Assembly (NCBI GenBank): GCA_017539105.1
Contig: JAFYHQ010000014.1
Span: forward strand, 62,001-126,000
Source of the DNA: Erysipelotrichaceae bacterium
GTDB lineage: Bacteria; Bacillota_I; Bacilli_A; Erysipelotrichales; Erysipelotrichaceae
DNA: 64,000 nt
Reading direction: 5' to 3'
Below, one piece after another: positions 44,204 through 54,846 of this stretch. The translations under genes were made by a program, and so were the position numbers. The notes under the pieces are model-generated. The model saw only the letters and a list, made by a program, of their open reading frames with translations. It made no database searches and was not told the origin of the DNA. Positions within the stretch are counted from its first letter, which is position 1. The number at the start of each line of letters is the position of its first letter.

Positions 44204-44740
44204 ATGCCTAAGAATAACATTAAACCGAAAGACCTCGTCGGTCTATTCATTTATCAGGACCCGAAAAAAGGAACGATCTGGTATGATTTCATAACGAAAC
44301 GGACATTCGTGATCACCAGTAGCGATGTCAAGACCTATATGATCTATACTTCGATGTTTTCTGTCTGCATCCTTGCCGCATTCGCATGCATGTCGATCTT
44401 TTCTTTGAACTACGTGGATACTCTGATCGTGTTTGTCGTACTGATGCTTCTGTCGATGATCTTATTCAGGATCTTCTATTTCTATAAACTCACGGAAATC
44501 GAGGGATACAAGCTTCCGAAAAGAGACGATATCGTCACTGCCATGGCAAACAATTATTCCAAGACAAGGCTGACCGTCCTGATCTTCCTGCTGCTGGCTT
44601 TGGCCATCCTGATGCCATTCTACGCGATCAGCGAAAACATGACAAAGATCAACCGTTACGGCAGCTTCGCACTCTCGGGAATTGCCGTCATCGGAATCAT
44701 CATCTCGATACTGGCACTGATAAAACAGAAAAACGACTGA
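44204..44740 (+). CDS. Four-helix membrane protein of unknown function (178 aa)
   Basis: The cytoplasmic start has LVGLFIYQDPKKGTIWYDFI, then two membrane helices (about 50-90), a polar loop, and two more (about 125-173). No family recognised. The ATG is set by TATAAT six bases upstream; a 20-residue in-frame extension would start inside the promoter. Ends in TGA before a terminator. Confidence 0.7.
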   Translation: MPKNNIKPKDLVGLFIYQDPKKGTIWYDFITKRTFVITSSDVKTYMIYTSMFSVCILAAFACMSIFSLNYVDTLIVFVVLMLLSMILFRIFYFYKLTEIEGYKLPKRDDIVTAMANNYSKTRLTVLIFLLLALAILMPFYAISENMTKINRYGSFALSGIAVIGIIISILALIKQKND

Positions 44741-44756
44741 TTCTAAAATAGCACTC

Positions 44757-44783
44757 AAAAAGCTCACCGATTGGTGAGCTTTT
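44757..44783. terminator. Bidirectional terminator
   Basis: An 11-12 bp stem AAAAAGCTCACC (44757-44768) with GGTGAGCTTTT (44773-44783), between the membrane protein gene and eno. Confidence 0.92.
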
Positions 44784-44803
44784 CATATGTTTCTTTGTTC
44801 TGA

Positions 44804-46114
<1,311 letters not shown>

Positions 46115-46864
46115 CTATTTAGTAGCGTCAATTATTTCCTTGAATGAATCGACTTTAAGTGAAGCACCACCGATCAAAGCGCCATCGATATCTTCACAAG
46201 CCATATATTCTCTGATATTGTCCGGTTTGACCGAACCGCCATACTGAACTCTTACGGATTCAGCAGTCGCTTCATCATAGAGATTCTTAACCGTTTCACG
46301 GACAAGCTTGCAGCAGTCTTCCGCGATCTCTTTGGTAGCGGATTTGCCTGTACCGATCGCCCAGATCGGTTCATAAGCGATGACCATTCTGGCGACTTCG
46401 TCAGCATCCAGCCCGGCCAATGATCCGGCCAGCTGCGTCTTGATCACATCAGCCGTCTTGCCTTCATCATATTCTGCTTCCGTTTCACCGATGCACAGGA
46501 TCGGGATGATGTTGTCAGCGAACAGTCTCTTGCACTTCAGAGCACAGTGTTCATCTGTTTCGTTGTAGTACGTTCTTCTCTCGGAATGTCCGATGATGCA
46601 GTAGGTAATGCCTACTTCCTTCAGCATCGGCACGGATACTTCACCGGTATAAGCGCCGGAATCCTTCTCGTTGCAGTTTTCGGCAGCGATGATCAGATTC
46701 TTCGCGTTCTTCACACATACGTCCAGATCGACATACGGTGCGCCTACGCCATAATCCGCATTCTCTTCACCGGTCAGCACTTCTTCGATGCCCTTCATGA
46801 ATTCCAAAGCTTCCGAAGGAGTCTTATTCATTTTCCAGTTCCCAACAATAATAGGTTTTCTCAT
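46115..46864 (-). CDS. tpiA: Triosephosphate isomerase
   Basis: 249 residues: IVGNWKMNKT (Asn9, Lys11), ITYCIIGHSERRTYYNETDE (electrophilic His), VIAYEPIWAIGTGKSAT (catalytic Glu) and YGGSVKPDNI. Twelve bases before eno, ten after pgk; SD AGGAG before the ATG. Confidence 0.98.
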   Translation of the reverse strand: MRKPIIVGNWKMNKTPSEALEFMKGIEEVLTGEENADYGVGAPYVDLDVCVKNAKNLIIAAENCNEKDSGAYTGEVSVPMLKEVGITYCIIGHSERRTYYNETDEHCALKCKRLFADNIIPILCIGETEAEYDEGKTADVIKTQLAGSLAGLDADEVARMVIAYEPIWAIGTGKSATKEIAEDCCKLVRETVKNLYDEATAESVRVQYGGSVKPDNIREYMACEDIDGALIGGASLKVDSFKEIIDATK

Positions 46865-46873
46865 TTCGTCTCC

Positions 46874-48094
46874 TTATTTCTCGTCAATGATATCGACACC
46901 AGGCAGGCCATTGCCTTCCAGGAATTCCAGGGAAGCGCCGCCGCCTGTCGAAACATGGCTCACTTTATCGGCATAACCCAGCTGCTTGATGGCTGCTGCG
47001 GAATCTCCACCGCCGATGATCGTGGTCGCATCGGTCTCTGCCAGAGCTTTCGCTACCGCATTGGTACCGGCAGCCAGCGTCGGATTCTCGAAGACACCCA
47101 TCGGTCCGTTCCAAACGACTGTCTTGGCTGTCTTGACTTTATCCGCAAACAGTTCTGCCGTCTTCGGTCCGATATCCAGGCCCTGCTTGTCTGCAGGGAT
47201 ATGATCGACATCGACGGCTTCCGTTTCGATCGGTCCATCGATCGGATCCGGGAAATGATCTGCTACAACGGTATCGATCGGCAGCAATAATTCTTTGCCT
47301 AAAGAAACCGCTTTATCCAACATTTCTTTGCAGTAATCCAGTTTCTCATCATCGACTAAAGAATCACCAATTTCCTTGCCCTGCGCCTTCAGGAAGGTAT
47401 AAGCCATACCGCCACCGATAATCAGCGTATCGCACTTTTCAAGCAGGTTGTTGATGACCTTCAGTTTATCCGCAACCTTGGCACCGCCTAAGATTCCGAC
47501 AAACGGTCTGACAGGATTCTCGACAGCATCGCCCAGGAATTTCAACTCTTTTTCTACCAAAAAACCAGCTGCACTTGGCAAATGGGTCGGAATGCCTACC
47601 GTTGAAGCATGCGCTCTGTGTACGGAACCGAAAGCATCCTCCACAAACAGATCGCCTAACGATGCCCAGTATGCGCCGAGCTCCGGATCATTCTTGGATT
47701 CACCCTTCTCATAACGGGTATTCTGCATCAGGACGACTTCGCCTTCCTTCATTTCAGCGATCGCATTCTCCAGCGCTTCGCCTCTGGTCGCATTCACGAA
47801 AATGACCTTGTTGTCAGGCAGATATTCCTGCAGCTTCGCAGCTACGATGGACATATCGTTCTTCTTCTTTGCTTCGGCGATTTCTTCTTCCGTCTTCTTG
47901 TAGTCGACCTTGCCTAAATGCGACAGAAGAATGACTTTCGCGTTGTTTTCCAGCAAATACCTGATCGTCGGCAATGCCGCAACGATACGGTTGTCATCCG
48001 TAATGACTTCACCCTTATGTGGTACGTTGAAATCAACTCTGACGATGACTTTCTTACCACCAACCTCTAAATCTGTAACTAGCTTTTTAGCCAT
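46874..48094 (-). CDS. pgk: Phosphoglycerate kinase
   Basis: 406 residues. [68 protein letters not shown] and the ATP-loop [13 protein letters not shown]. First gene of the glycolytic operon; gapdh, which usually precedes it, is absent from the window. Confidence 0.98.
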   Translation of the reverse strand: MAKKLVTDLEVGGKKVIVRVDFNVPHKGEVITDDNRIVAALPTIRYLLENNAKVILLSHLGKVDYKKTEEEIAEAKKKNDMSIVAAKLQEYLPDNKVIFVNATRGEALENAIAEMKEGEVVLMQNTRYEKGESKNDPELGAYWASLGDLFVEDAFGSVHRAHASTVGIPTHLPSAAGFLVEKELKFLGDAVENPVRPFVGILGGAKVADKLKVINNLLEKCDTLIIGGGMAYTFLKAQGKEIGDSLVDDEKLDYCKEMLDKAVSLGKELLLPIDTVVADHFPDPIDGPIETEAVDVDHIPADKQGLDIGPKTAELFADKVKTAKTVVWNGPMGVFENPTLAAGTNAVAKALAETDATTIIGGGDSAAAIKQLGYADKVSHVSTGGGASLEFLEGNGLPGVDIIDEK

Positions 48095-48185
48095 AGTAAA
48101 ACTCCCTTCTTAATACATAATCATTATAACATCACTGCTTTAAAATATAGATATATTCTAGGATACAAAATAAAGAAAAAGGCGA

Positions 48186-48323
48186 TCATTTTTCGTCTTT
48201 GTCGCCTTCTTCGTTTTTCTTTTTTCTGCCGCCTGTTTCTTCGATGCCATAGATCTTGCATTTCTCGGCATATTCCTTTTCGGCAGCATTCAATTCTTTC
48301 AGAATTTCTTCGAGATCTCTCAT
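48186..48323 (-). CDS. Small highly charged protein (45 aa)
   Basis: ATG at 48321-48323 follows GTGAGGT, and TAGAAT with an extended TG (TGCTAGAAT) lies just upstream. The product is a Glu/Lys-rich helix (MRDLEEILKELNAAEKEYAE) with one Cys and a basic tail. Composition and signals support a real small gene; function unknown. A weak hairpin (GGCGA with TCGCC then TTTTT) overlaps the stop and may terminate it. Confidence 0.65.
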   Translation of the reverse strand: MRDLEEILKELNAAEKEYAEKCKIYGIEETGGRKKKNEEGDKDEK

Positions 48324-48376
48324 ATTCTTACCTCACAACATTTCTAATTCTAGCACAATTATCTTAAAATAGAAGT

Positions 48377-48973
48377 ATGTATCTGCAAGATGATCTGACA
48401 AACACTTTGGTCATTGAAAAATCCCGTTTCATCTGTTACATGAAGCATGTGAAAAGCGAGGAAGAATACCGGGATTTTCTCAATGAGATCAGAAAGAAAC
48501 ACTATGATGCGACCCATGTATGCAGCGCTTTGGTCTGTCACAATGTACAGCGTTCCAGCGATGACGGGGAACCTGCAGGTACTGCGGGATCGCCGATATT
48601 GAATGTGCTTGTGAGAAACAACCTGGATGAGACCTGCGCTCTGGTCGTCAGGTATTTCGGGGGAATCAAGCTTGGGGCAGGCGGGCTGATCAGAGCCTAT
48701 GGAAACAGCGTGTCGCGCTGTCTGGAGAATGCCGTGCTGCTGGAAGATGTGGAATATGGCAGATACAGGCTCGTTCTGGACTATGAGACTGCCAATAAGA
48801 TCGATCATTTCTTAAGAAACAACACGATCGATCTTAAGACGGAATACGATGTGGATGTGACTTATACGTTCGCGATCGGAAACGGAGATGTCCTGAACAG
48901 GATAAGCGAATACACAAAAGGACTGAAACCGGAATATATTGGCAAACAAATGATCGCAACTGTAGTAAAATAA
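48377..48973 (+). CDS. YigZ/IMPACT-family protein
   Basis: 198 residues. N-terminal IMPACT domain with KHYDATHVCSALVC, SDDGEPAGTAGSPILNVL and VRYFGGIKLGAGGLIRAYG, then the C-terminal DUF1949 domain. Linked in other bacteria to translation stress; activity undefined. TAAAAT (48365-48370) lies six bases before the ATG, probably leaderless. Confidence 0.93.
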   Translation: MYLQDDLTNTLVIEKSRFICYMKHVKSEEEYRDFLNEIRKKHYDATHVCSALVCHNVQRSSDDGEPAGTAGSPILNVLVRNNLDETCALVVRYFGGIKLGAGGLIRAYGNSVSRCLENAVLLEDVEYGRYRLVLDYETANKIDHFLRNNTIDLKTEYDVDVTYTFAIGNGDVLNRISEYTKGLKPEYIGKQMIATVVK

Positions 48974-48977
48974 TAAT

Positions 48978-49319
48978 ATGAATATCCTGAAAACATTATA
49001 TATAACGATTTATCTGATACTGATCGCCGTGATCGCATATTTTCTGGTCCGGCTTTTTGTCTCTGTCAGGAAAATGATGAAAGGCATCGATACCGCATCC
49101 GTTGGAATCGGGCATATTCAGAAGAATATGGATACCGTCAATGAGAAACTGGATGTCATCAAAAAGAGCTCTGCCGCCTGGGAATTCTTTGCGGCATGGA
49201 TCATCATTTTAAAGATCATCAAGGAAACGTTAAAGAATAATGAAGATGATAATCTGAGCCGTTCGTTTAGAAAGGCGCTGATTCATAATACAAGGAAACT
49301 ATCTTCAATCAAACTATAG
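48978..49319 (+). CDS. Small membrane protein with coiled coil (113 aa)
   Basis: One N-terminal membrane helix (LYITIYLILIAVIAYFLVRL), then a heptad-like region (GIGHIQKNMDTVNEKLDVIK) and a second hydrophobic patch (WEFFAAWIIILKIIK). Basic tail. DUF948-like in layout but not certain. TAAAAT (48966-48971) six bases before the ATG overlaps the end of the previous gene. Confidence 0.75.
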   Translation: MNILKTLYITIYLILIAVIAYFLVRLFVSVRKMMKGIDTASVGIGHIQKNMDTVNEKLDVIKKSSAAWEFFAAWIIILKIIKETLKNNEDDNLSRSFRKALIHNTRKLSSIKL

Positions 49320-49337
49320 TGATATAAGGAGGAAAAT

Positions 49338-50093
49338 ATGGGCTATAAGTTAGTATTGGTCAGACACGGCGAGAGTGAATGGAACAAGCTGAATCTGTTC
49401 ACGGGATGGACCGATGTCGAGCTGAGCGAGACAGGTGTCGAGGAAGCGAAAAAAGGCGGACAGCTTCTGAAAGATGCGGGATTCAAGTTTGATGTGTGCT
49501 ATACCTCTTATCTGAAGAGAGCGATCCATACCGCATATAATATTCTGGAACAGATGGATCAGGAATGGATCGAAATGATCAAGCACTGGCGTCTGAATGA
49601 GAGACACTATGGCGCTTTGCAGGGTCTGAACAAGGCAGAAACGGCAGAGAAATACGGACAGGAGCAGGTCACCTTATGGCGCCGTTCCTATGACGTACAG
49701 CCGCCTGCACTGGAAGAAGACGACAAGCGCAATCCTGCCAACCAGGAAGCCTACAAGAATGTCGACAAGAAGGATCTTCCATTGACCGAATGTCTGAAAG
49801 ACTGCGTCGCCAGAGTCGTGCCTTACTATGAAGAAGTCATCAAACCGGATATGAGATCCGGCAGACAGGTCCTGGTCGTAGCTCATGGCAATTCCTTGCG
49901 TTCGCTGGTCAAATACCTTGACAACATCTCCGATGACGAGATCGTAGGATTGAACATCCCTACCGGTGTTCCATTGGTCTATGAACTGGATGATGAATTC
50001 CAGCCGGTAAATCACTACTATCTGGGCGATCAGGAAGAACTGGCAGCCAAGATCAATGCGGTAGCCAATCAGGCAAACGCCAAGAAAGCATAA
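49338..50093 (+). CDS. gpmA: 2,3-bisphosphoglycerate-dependent phosphoglycerate mutase
   Basis: Interconverts 3- and 2-phosphoglycerate. 251 residues: [20 protein letters not shown] with His10, [32 protein letters not shown], and [17 protein letters not shown] with the second His. AAGGAGG precedes the ATG. Close to but divergent from the pgk-tpiA-eno operon. Confidence 0.97.
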   Translation: MGYKLVLVRHGESEWNKLNLFTGWTDVELSETGVEEAKKGGQLLKDAGFKFDVCYTSYLKRAIHTAYNILEQMDQEWIEMIKHWRLNERHYGALQGLNKAETAEKYGQEQVTLWRRSYDVQPPALEEDDKRNPANQEAYKNVDKKDLPLTECLKDCVARVVPYYEEVIKPDMRSGRQVLVVAHGNSLRSLVKYLDNISDDEIVGLNIPTGVPLVYELDDEFQPVNHYYLGDQEELAAKINAVANQANAKKA

Positions 50094-50097
50094 CAGA

Positions 50098-50119
50098 AAA
50101 CGGGGAGAACTCCCCGTTT
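50098..50119 (+). terminator. Terminator after gpmA
   Basis: A perfect 9-bp stem AAACGGGGA with TCCCCGTTT, loop GAAC, then TGTTTT. A second hairpin (AAGCCGA-GCGA-TCGGCTT, 50130-50147) followed by TTT backs it up. Confidence 0.92.
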
Positions 50120-50148
50120 GTTTTATCTCAAGCCGAGCGATCGGCTTT

Positions 50149-50907
50149 TTAAAAGCCTTCTTTCAGTCTTGCGGTAAAAGTCTTATTGATGTGTTCGTTC
50201 TGCAGCGCAGAGATACTGATATAACTGTTTTGGATCGCGATATAGTCGATCGAAAGATCATCCGAAGCATCCATCAGCCGTTCCGGAGAGGTGCTGAGAC
50301 GGACATAGGTCTTTCCGTTCTTTTCATACAGGGACATCTTATCCTGATAGATGACGTCAAGGGTCTTGTCGCAGACTCTGATTCCCTTGATTTCTTCTTC
50401 AGGAACACAAGGGATGTTGACGTTCAGGACATAGTTTCCTTTGTCTTCTCTTTCGTAATAGCGTCTGACGATGTCTGTTCCCAATCTGGCGGCGGTCGAG
50501 AAATCTTTGACGGTAAAGCTGTTCAGGCTCAAGGCGACAGACGGGATCTTATGAATAAACGCTTCCCTGGCTGCGGCAATCGTGCCTGAATAGATGATAT
50601 CCGTGGAAAGATTGGGACCCTTATTGATTCCGGAAACGACAAGATCGATCTTCTTGCCGACAAGAAAATCGCAGCCCAGATGTACGCAATCGACCGGTGT
50701 TCCCCACAAAGCAAACGATTTTTTCGCTCCCGGCATTTCTTTCTCTTCAAAACGTAAAAGACCGCTTAAGGTCATCTTATGAGAATATGCGCTGCACTGA
50801 CTGTTGGGAGCGACCACATAGACATCCCCCAGGGATGCCAGTTCCTTGACGATCGCCTTCAGGCCTGCGGCCTTGATTCCGTCATCATTCGTTACCAGAA
50901 TGTTCAT
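50149..50907 (-). CDS. surE: 5'/3'-nucleotidase SurE
   Basis: Survival protein SurE, a divalent-metal nucleotidase. 252 residues from the ATG at 50905-50907 set by GAGGAAC: MNILVTNDDGIKAAGLKAI (Asp pair), VVAPNSQCSAYSHKMTL, GTPVDCVHLG, VSGINKGPNLSTDIIYSGTI. It overlaps the HAD gene by 23 bases, so both are co-translated. Confidence 0.95.
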   Translation of the reverse strand: MNILVTNDDGIKAAGLKAIVKELASLGDVYVVAPNSQCSAYSHKMTLSGLLRFEEKEMPGAKKSFALWGTPVDCVHLGCDFLVGKKIDLVVSGINKGPNLSTDIIYSGTIAAAREAFIHKIPSVALSLNSFTVKDFSTAARLGTDIVRRYYEREDKGNYVLNVNIPCVPEEEIKGIRVCDKTLDVIYQDKMSLYEKNGKTYVRLSTSPERLMDASDDLSIDYIAIQNSYISISALQNEHINKTFTARLKEGF

Positions 50908-51580
50908 ACTGTTCCTCTTTCGCCAGGATATCCAGAACTTCCGGCAGTCTGGAAATCCGATATCCCTGATAGTATTTCGAAGGACGCTGATAGTCTGCCA
51001 CAAACCATACCGGAAGCATTCCTGCCCGTACCGCTCCCAGGATATCGGTCGAAAAGACATCGCCGATCATCATGCATTCTTCACATCTTACGCCCAGTTC
51101 TTTCGCGACCATCTCATAGATCTCCGGTTCCGGTTTCTGATAATCGTAATCCCCGGAAACGAAGATTTCATCGAAATATTCCGCCAAAGGCAATGCATCG
51201 ATCTTGTCATGCTGGGATTTCGAATCGCCATTGGACAAGATCGCCATCTTGTATTTCCCTTTCAAGGCATCCAGTGTTTCAAGGACCCCTTCTCCCAGCA
51301 CGGCATAGGCATGCATCTCATCGTAATAGTATCGCGTAAAGTCTTTCTCAAAGGTTTCTGGAAGATAGTATCCATACTTCTCTCTGAAAGCCAGCAGTCT
51401 TCCCCTGACCGGGATCGTGCCATTGCAGTCGAATGTCAGCAGATCCTGCAGGACCGCCTCATATTCCATCGCATCAAAGTCTTTGAAATAGGGTCTCAGA
51501 TAATACTCAAAGACCCCATAAGCATTCATCATACGATTCGATAACGTACCGTCAAAATCAAAGATCAGCGCCTTGATCAT
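50885..51580 (-). CDS. HAD-superfamily hydrolase
   Basis: 231 residues. Motif I IFDFDGTLSN (Asp8, Asp10), motif II AILSNGDSKS, Lys in QKPEPEIYEM, motif IV GDVFSTDILGAVRAGM. Cap domain C1 type, alpha-helical. Likely a phosphatase of sugars or nucleotides; the surE overlap suggests nucleotide pools. Confidence 0.9.
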   Translation of the reverse strand: MIKALIFDFDGTLSNRMMNAYGVFEYYLRPYFKDFDAMEYEAVLQDLLTFDCNGTIPVRGRLLAFREKYGYYLPETFEKDFTRYYYDEMHAYAVLGEGVLETLDALKGKYKMAILSNGDSKSQHDKIDALPLAEYFDEIFVSGDYDYQKPEPEIYEMVAKELGVRCEECMMIGDVFSTDILGAVRAGMLPVWFVADYQRPSKYYQGYRISRLPEVLDILAKEEQYEHSGNE

Positions 51581-51782
51581 CCGTCTCCTCCGCCTTCTTT
51601 ATGATCTTCTTGCACTTGCGTTCAAATACCGGCCTCTCCAGCATGATGACATTCCCGCAGGCTTCACATTTGATCTTGATATCGACACCCATGCGCACGA
51701 TCTTAAAATTCCTTGATCTTTTCTCGCAAGGATGTTCCTTCTTCATTTGTACGATATCATTTAATCCGTAGTTTTCTACCAT
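51558..51782 (-). CDS. DUF951 family protein (74 aa)
   Basis: Starts YGLNDIVQMKKEHPCEKRSR and has CEACGNVIMLERPVFER. The Cys pair (C-x2-C) and the HPC motif fit the small DUF951 family, possibly a zinc-binding nucleic acid protein. It overlaps both neighbours (dtd by 7, HAD gene by 23 bases). Confidence 0.9.
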   Translation of the reverse strand: MVENYGLNDIVQMKKEHPCEKRSRNFKIVRMGVDIKIKCEACGNVIMLERPVFERKCKKIIKKAEETDDQGADL

Positions 51783-52225
51783 AATTCTTCACTATCCAAC
51801 AGGATGGTCACCGGACCATCGTTCACCAGAGAGATCCGCATATCCGCTCCGAAGATCCCTTCTTCGACTTCAAGATCCATCTCTCTGAGACACCGATTGA
51901 AATATTCATACAGATGTTTCGCTTCTTCGCCTTTCAGGGCATCGATAAAACTCGGACGATTGCCCTTCGAACAATCCGCCAGCAAAGTGAACTGCGAGAT
52001 CGACAGGATCTGTCCCTGAACATCATAGATGGAACGGTTGATCTTGCCATCCCCGTCATCGAAGATACGCAGCTTGCTTAATTTCTCTGCCATCTTCCGG
52101 GCAATGGCTTCATCATCGTTTACACCAAAACCGACCAGTACCATGTAGCCCTGATCGATCGCTCCGGTCGTCCGTCCATCGACGACACAGTCTGCTTGAG
52201 TGACTCTCTGTACGACCAGTTTCAT
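51776..52225 (-). CDS. dtd: D-aminoacyl-tRNA deacylase
   Basis: Removes D-amino acids (and glycine) mischarged on tRNA. 149 residues with QGQILSISQFTLLAD (catalytic SQFTL) and SLVNDGPVTILLDS (the G-P cis-motif). Its ATG overlaps the potD stop by one base. Confidence 0.96.
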   Translation of the reverse strand: MKLVVQRVTQADCVVDGRTTGAIDQGYMVLVGFGVNDDEAIARKMAEKLSKLRIFDDGDGKINRSIYDVQGQILSISQFTLLADCSKGNRPSFIDALKGEEAKHLYEYFNRCLREMDLEVEEGIFGADMRISLVNDGPVTILLDSEELW

Positions 52226-53286
52226 TATTTCGTGTTCTTCACCTTGACCCAGAGTTCCGAAATGATCTTAAGAACTTCCTCGTTGTTATGGAAGACCTCG
52301 TCATTCTCGTTCTGCTCACGCGGAATATAGGCATCGTTGTCTTCGAAATCATTGCCATCGATGACGATGTCGCGCAGGACTTCTTTATTTGCGGAACAAT
52401 AGCCAACAAAGATCGCATTTTCGAATGCCGCATCGTAATCGGAAATGTAGTTGATGAACTTGTAGGCATTCTCCAGGTTTTTGGCATCCTTGTGGATGAC
52501 CATCGCATCTACGAAGTAGTTGGTCCCCTCTTCCGGAGCGTAGTAGCCCATATCCTCGTTCTCACTCAGAATCAGTGCCGCATCGCCGGAATAGACCATG
52601 CCCATTGCCTTTTCCCCATAGATCAGGCCATCCAGGATCTCATCCGTCACATAGGCAGGATCCATATTCTTGGCGATATCCGCCAGCCATTCATACGCTT
52701 CGTTCAGTTCATCGACATTATCGGTATTCATCGAATAGCCCAAAGCCTTCTCCGCCACCATGAACGCGTCACGGATCGAGTCATACATGTAGATCATGCC
52801 TTTGTATTTGCGGTTACGCAATACTTCCCAGCCTTCGTTGTAGACATCTTCTTCATCGATCAATGTGGTATCGAAACAGATGCCCGCATTGCCCCAGAAG
52901 TATGGAACGGAATAATCGTTGTTCGGATCGAAATCCATGCCCAGTACGGCTTCATCGATATATTCCAGGTTCGGGATCTTGCTTTTATCGAGTTTCTGAA
53001 TCATTTTTTCATTGATCAGACGTTCGATCATATAATCGCTTGGGATGATGATGTCATAGACCGTTCCGCCTAAAAGCTTGGTATACATCGATTCATTGGA
53101 ATCGAAGGTCGTGATATAGAGTTTCACTCCATATTCATATTCAAACTGATCGATGACTTCATCGGAAATATATTCGCCAGGCAAAAAGATATAGAGTTCG
53201 CCGTTCTCGTAATTGTTGGAGAGACAGGAAGTCAATGTCGTCAGCATCAATAGACATACAGATAACACTTTAATAATTTTCTTCAT
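52225..53286 (-). CDS. potD: Spermidine/putrescine-binding lipoprotein
   Basis: Solute-binding part of the polyamine ABC importer. 353 residues; lipoprotein signal LMLTTLTSC (Cys21). PotD-like segments: YIFLPGEYISDEVIDQFEYE, YDIIIPSDYMIERL, VPYFWGNAGICFDTT, MVYSGDAALILSEN. Overlaps potC by 17 bases; last gene of the potABCD set before dtd. Confidence 0.94.
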   Translation of the reverse strand: MKKIIKVLSVCLLMLTTLTSCLSNNYENGELYIFLPGEYISDEVIDQFEYEYGVKLYITTFDSNESMYTKLLGGTVYDIIIPSDYMIERLINEKMIQKLDKSKIPNLEYIDEAVLGMDFDPNNDYSVPYFWGNAGICFDTTLIDEEDVYNEGWEVLRNRKYKGMIYMYDSIRDAFMVAEKALGYSMNTDNVDELNEAYEWLADIAKNMDPAYVTDEILDGLIYGEKAMGMVYSGDAALILSENEDMGYYAPEEGTNYFVDAMVIHKDAKNLENAYKFINYISDYDAAFENAIFVGYCSANKEVLRDIVIDGNDFEDNDAYIPREQNENDEVFHNNEEVLKIISELWVKVKNTK

Positions 53287-54067
53287 GGGCGCTCCTTTTC
53301 TGTCTGATCATTGGAACGAGATTGGAAATGATCAGAATGATCGTGATCGCGGCAACGATGATCGTACTCAGCGCATTGACGCTCGGATTGATACGTTTGG
53401 TCGTGGAATAGACGTAGGTTGAAATATTGTTGATGCCGGGGCCGGTCGTGAAGTAGGAAATCACGAAATCATCGAAAGACATCGTAAAAGCGACCAAAGC
53501 ACCGGAAATGATGCCTTCCCTGATCTGCGGAATGATGACCTTGTACAGGGCCTGGAATGGCGTACAACCAAGATCCAAAGCAGCCTCGGCAATGTTGTCA
53601 TCCAGCTGCCGCAGTTTCGGCATGATCGACAGGATCACATACGGGATACAGAAAATGATATGTGCCAGCAGCAAAGTCCCGAAACCGGTCGGAACATTCA
53701 TCGTCGAGAACAGCAGCATCAATCCGATGGCTGTTACGATATCCGGATTCAGCATCGGCAGGTTGTTTACCTGGGTGACGATGGTCCTGATCAGTTTGGA
53801 AGACTTGCTTAAGCCGATCGCCACGATCGTACCGACGACTGTCGAAACTGCCGTCGCGATCACCGCGATGACCGTGCTGTAATAGATCGATTCCATCATC
53901 GATCTGGTCTTGAACATCTTCTGGTACCAGCGCAAGGAAAAACCGGTAAAGTTCGTCAATGATCTGGAAGCGTTAAACGAAAAGAAGATGACATAAACGA
54001 TCGGCAGATAAAAGAAGGCCATGATCAGCAAAAGATAGATCTTCTCATAAATTTTCTTCTTTTTCAT
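53270..54067 (-). CDS. potC: Polyamine ABC transporter permease
   Basis: 265 residues, six membrane helices. The EAA loop for ATPase contact is AEAALDLGCTPFQALYKVII. SFNASRSLTNFTGFSLRWY after helix 1 is typical of PotC. Overlaps potB by one base. Confidence 0.94.
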   Translation of the reverse strand: MKKKKIYEKIYLLLIMAFFYLPIVYVIFFSFNASRSLTNFTGFSLRWYQKMFKTRSMMESIYYSTVIAVIATAVSTVVGTIVAIGLSKSSKLIRTIVTQVNNLPMLNPDIVTAIGLMLLFSTMNVPTGFGTLLLAHIIFCIPYVILSIMPKLRQLDDNIAEAALDLGCTPFQALYKVIIPQIREGIISGALVAFTMSFDDFVISYFTTGPGINNISTYVYSTTKRINPSVNALSTIIVAAITIILIISNLVPMIRQKRSAHEENY

Positions 54068-54846
54068 CAGATAGCCTCCTTGTCATAATCGAACTTCTTG
54101 GTAAAATACATCGAAATCAGGATGACGATCGTCATGATCAGGCTCACGGCAGAACCGAAATTCCAGTCGCCTGTGGTAACGAAATAGTTTTCGATCAGGT
54201 TACCTACCAGGACATAGGATCCTCCACCTAAGAGCTTCGGAATAAAGAAGCTGGATACCGCAGGCAGGAAGACCAGAGTGATGCCGGAAATGATGCCGGG
54301 AACGCTTAACGGCAAGGTGACTTTCAGAAATGCCGTTTTTTCATCGCAGCCCAAGTCGTTGGCTGCCGTCAGAAGATCCGGATTCATCTTCGATAAGGAA
54401 GTATAGATCTGCAGGATCATGAACGGCAGAAAGTTGTAGACCATGCCGATATAGACTTTCAGTTCCGGAGAGAATGATGTATTCAGCAGGATGCCTCTCC
54501 AGGCATAAGTCCTTACCAGCATATTGATCAGCTGCGGCAATGTCACCAGCAGGACCATGATCTCCTGTTTATCAGGATGCAGCCTGGCAATGAAATAAGC
54601 AGCCGGATATCCTAAAAGGATGCATACGACCGTAGTGATGAATGCCAGTTTGACGGAACGTAACAGGACTTCCATAAAGATGGAGTCCGAAAAGAAACGG
54701 GCGAAATTTTCAAAAGTGAAAATGACCGGAATGACAGAATTGCCCTCTGTTGAAAACGCATAGAATACGATGATCAACATCGGAAGGACGATCAGCAATC
54801 CTGCCCAAACCAGATAGGGATAGACCAGTCTTCTGAAGCTTTTCAT
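54067..54846 (-). CDS. potB: Polyamine ABC transporter permease
   Basis: 259 residues, six membrane helices. EAA-like loop [30 protein letters not shown]-type segment ([15 protein letters not shown]) matches PotB. Overlaps potA by four bases. Confidence 0.94.
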   Translation of the reverse strand: MKSFRRLVYPYLVWAGLLIVLPMLIIVFYAFSTEGNSVIPVIFTFENFARFFSDSIFMEVLLRSVKLAFITTVVCILLGYPAAYFIARLHPDKQEIMVLLVTLPQLINMLVRTYAWRGILLNTSFSPELKVYIGMVYNFLPFMILQIYTSLSKMNPDLLTAANDLGCDEKTAFLKVTLPLSVPGIISGITLVFLPAVSSFFIPKLLGGGSYVLVGNLIENYFVTTGDWNFGSAVSLIMTIVILISMYFTKKFDYDKEAI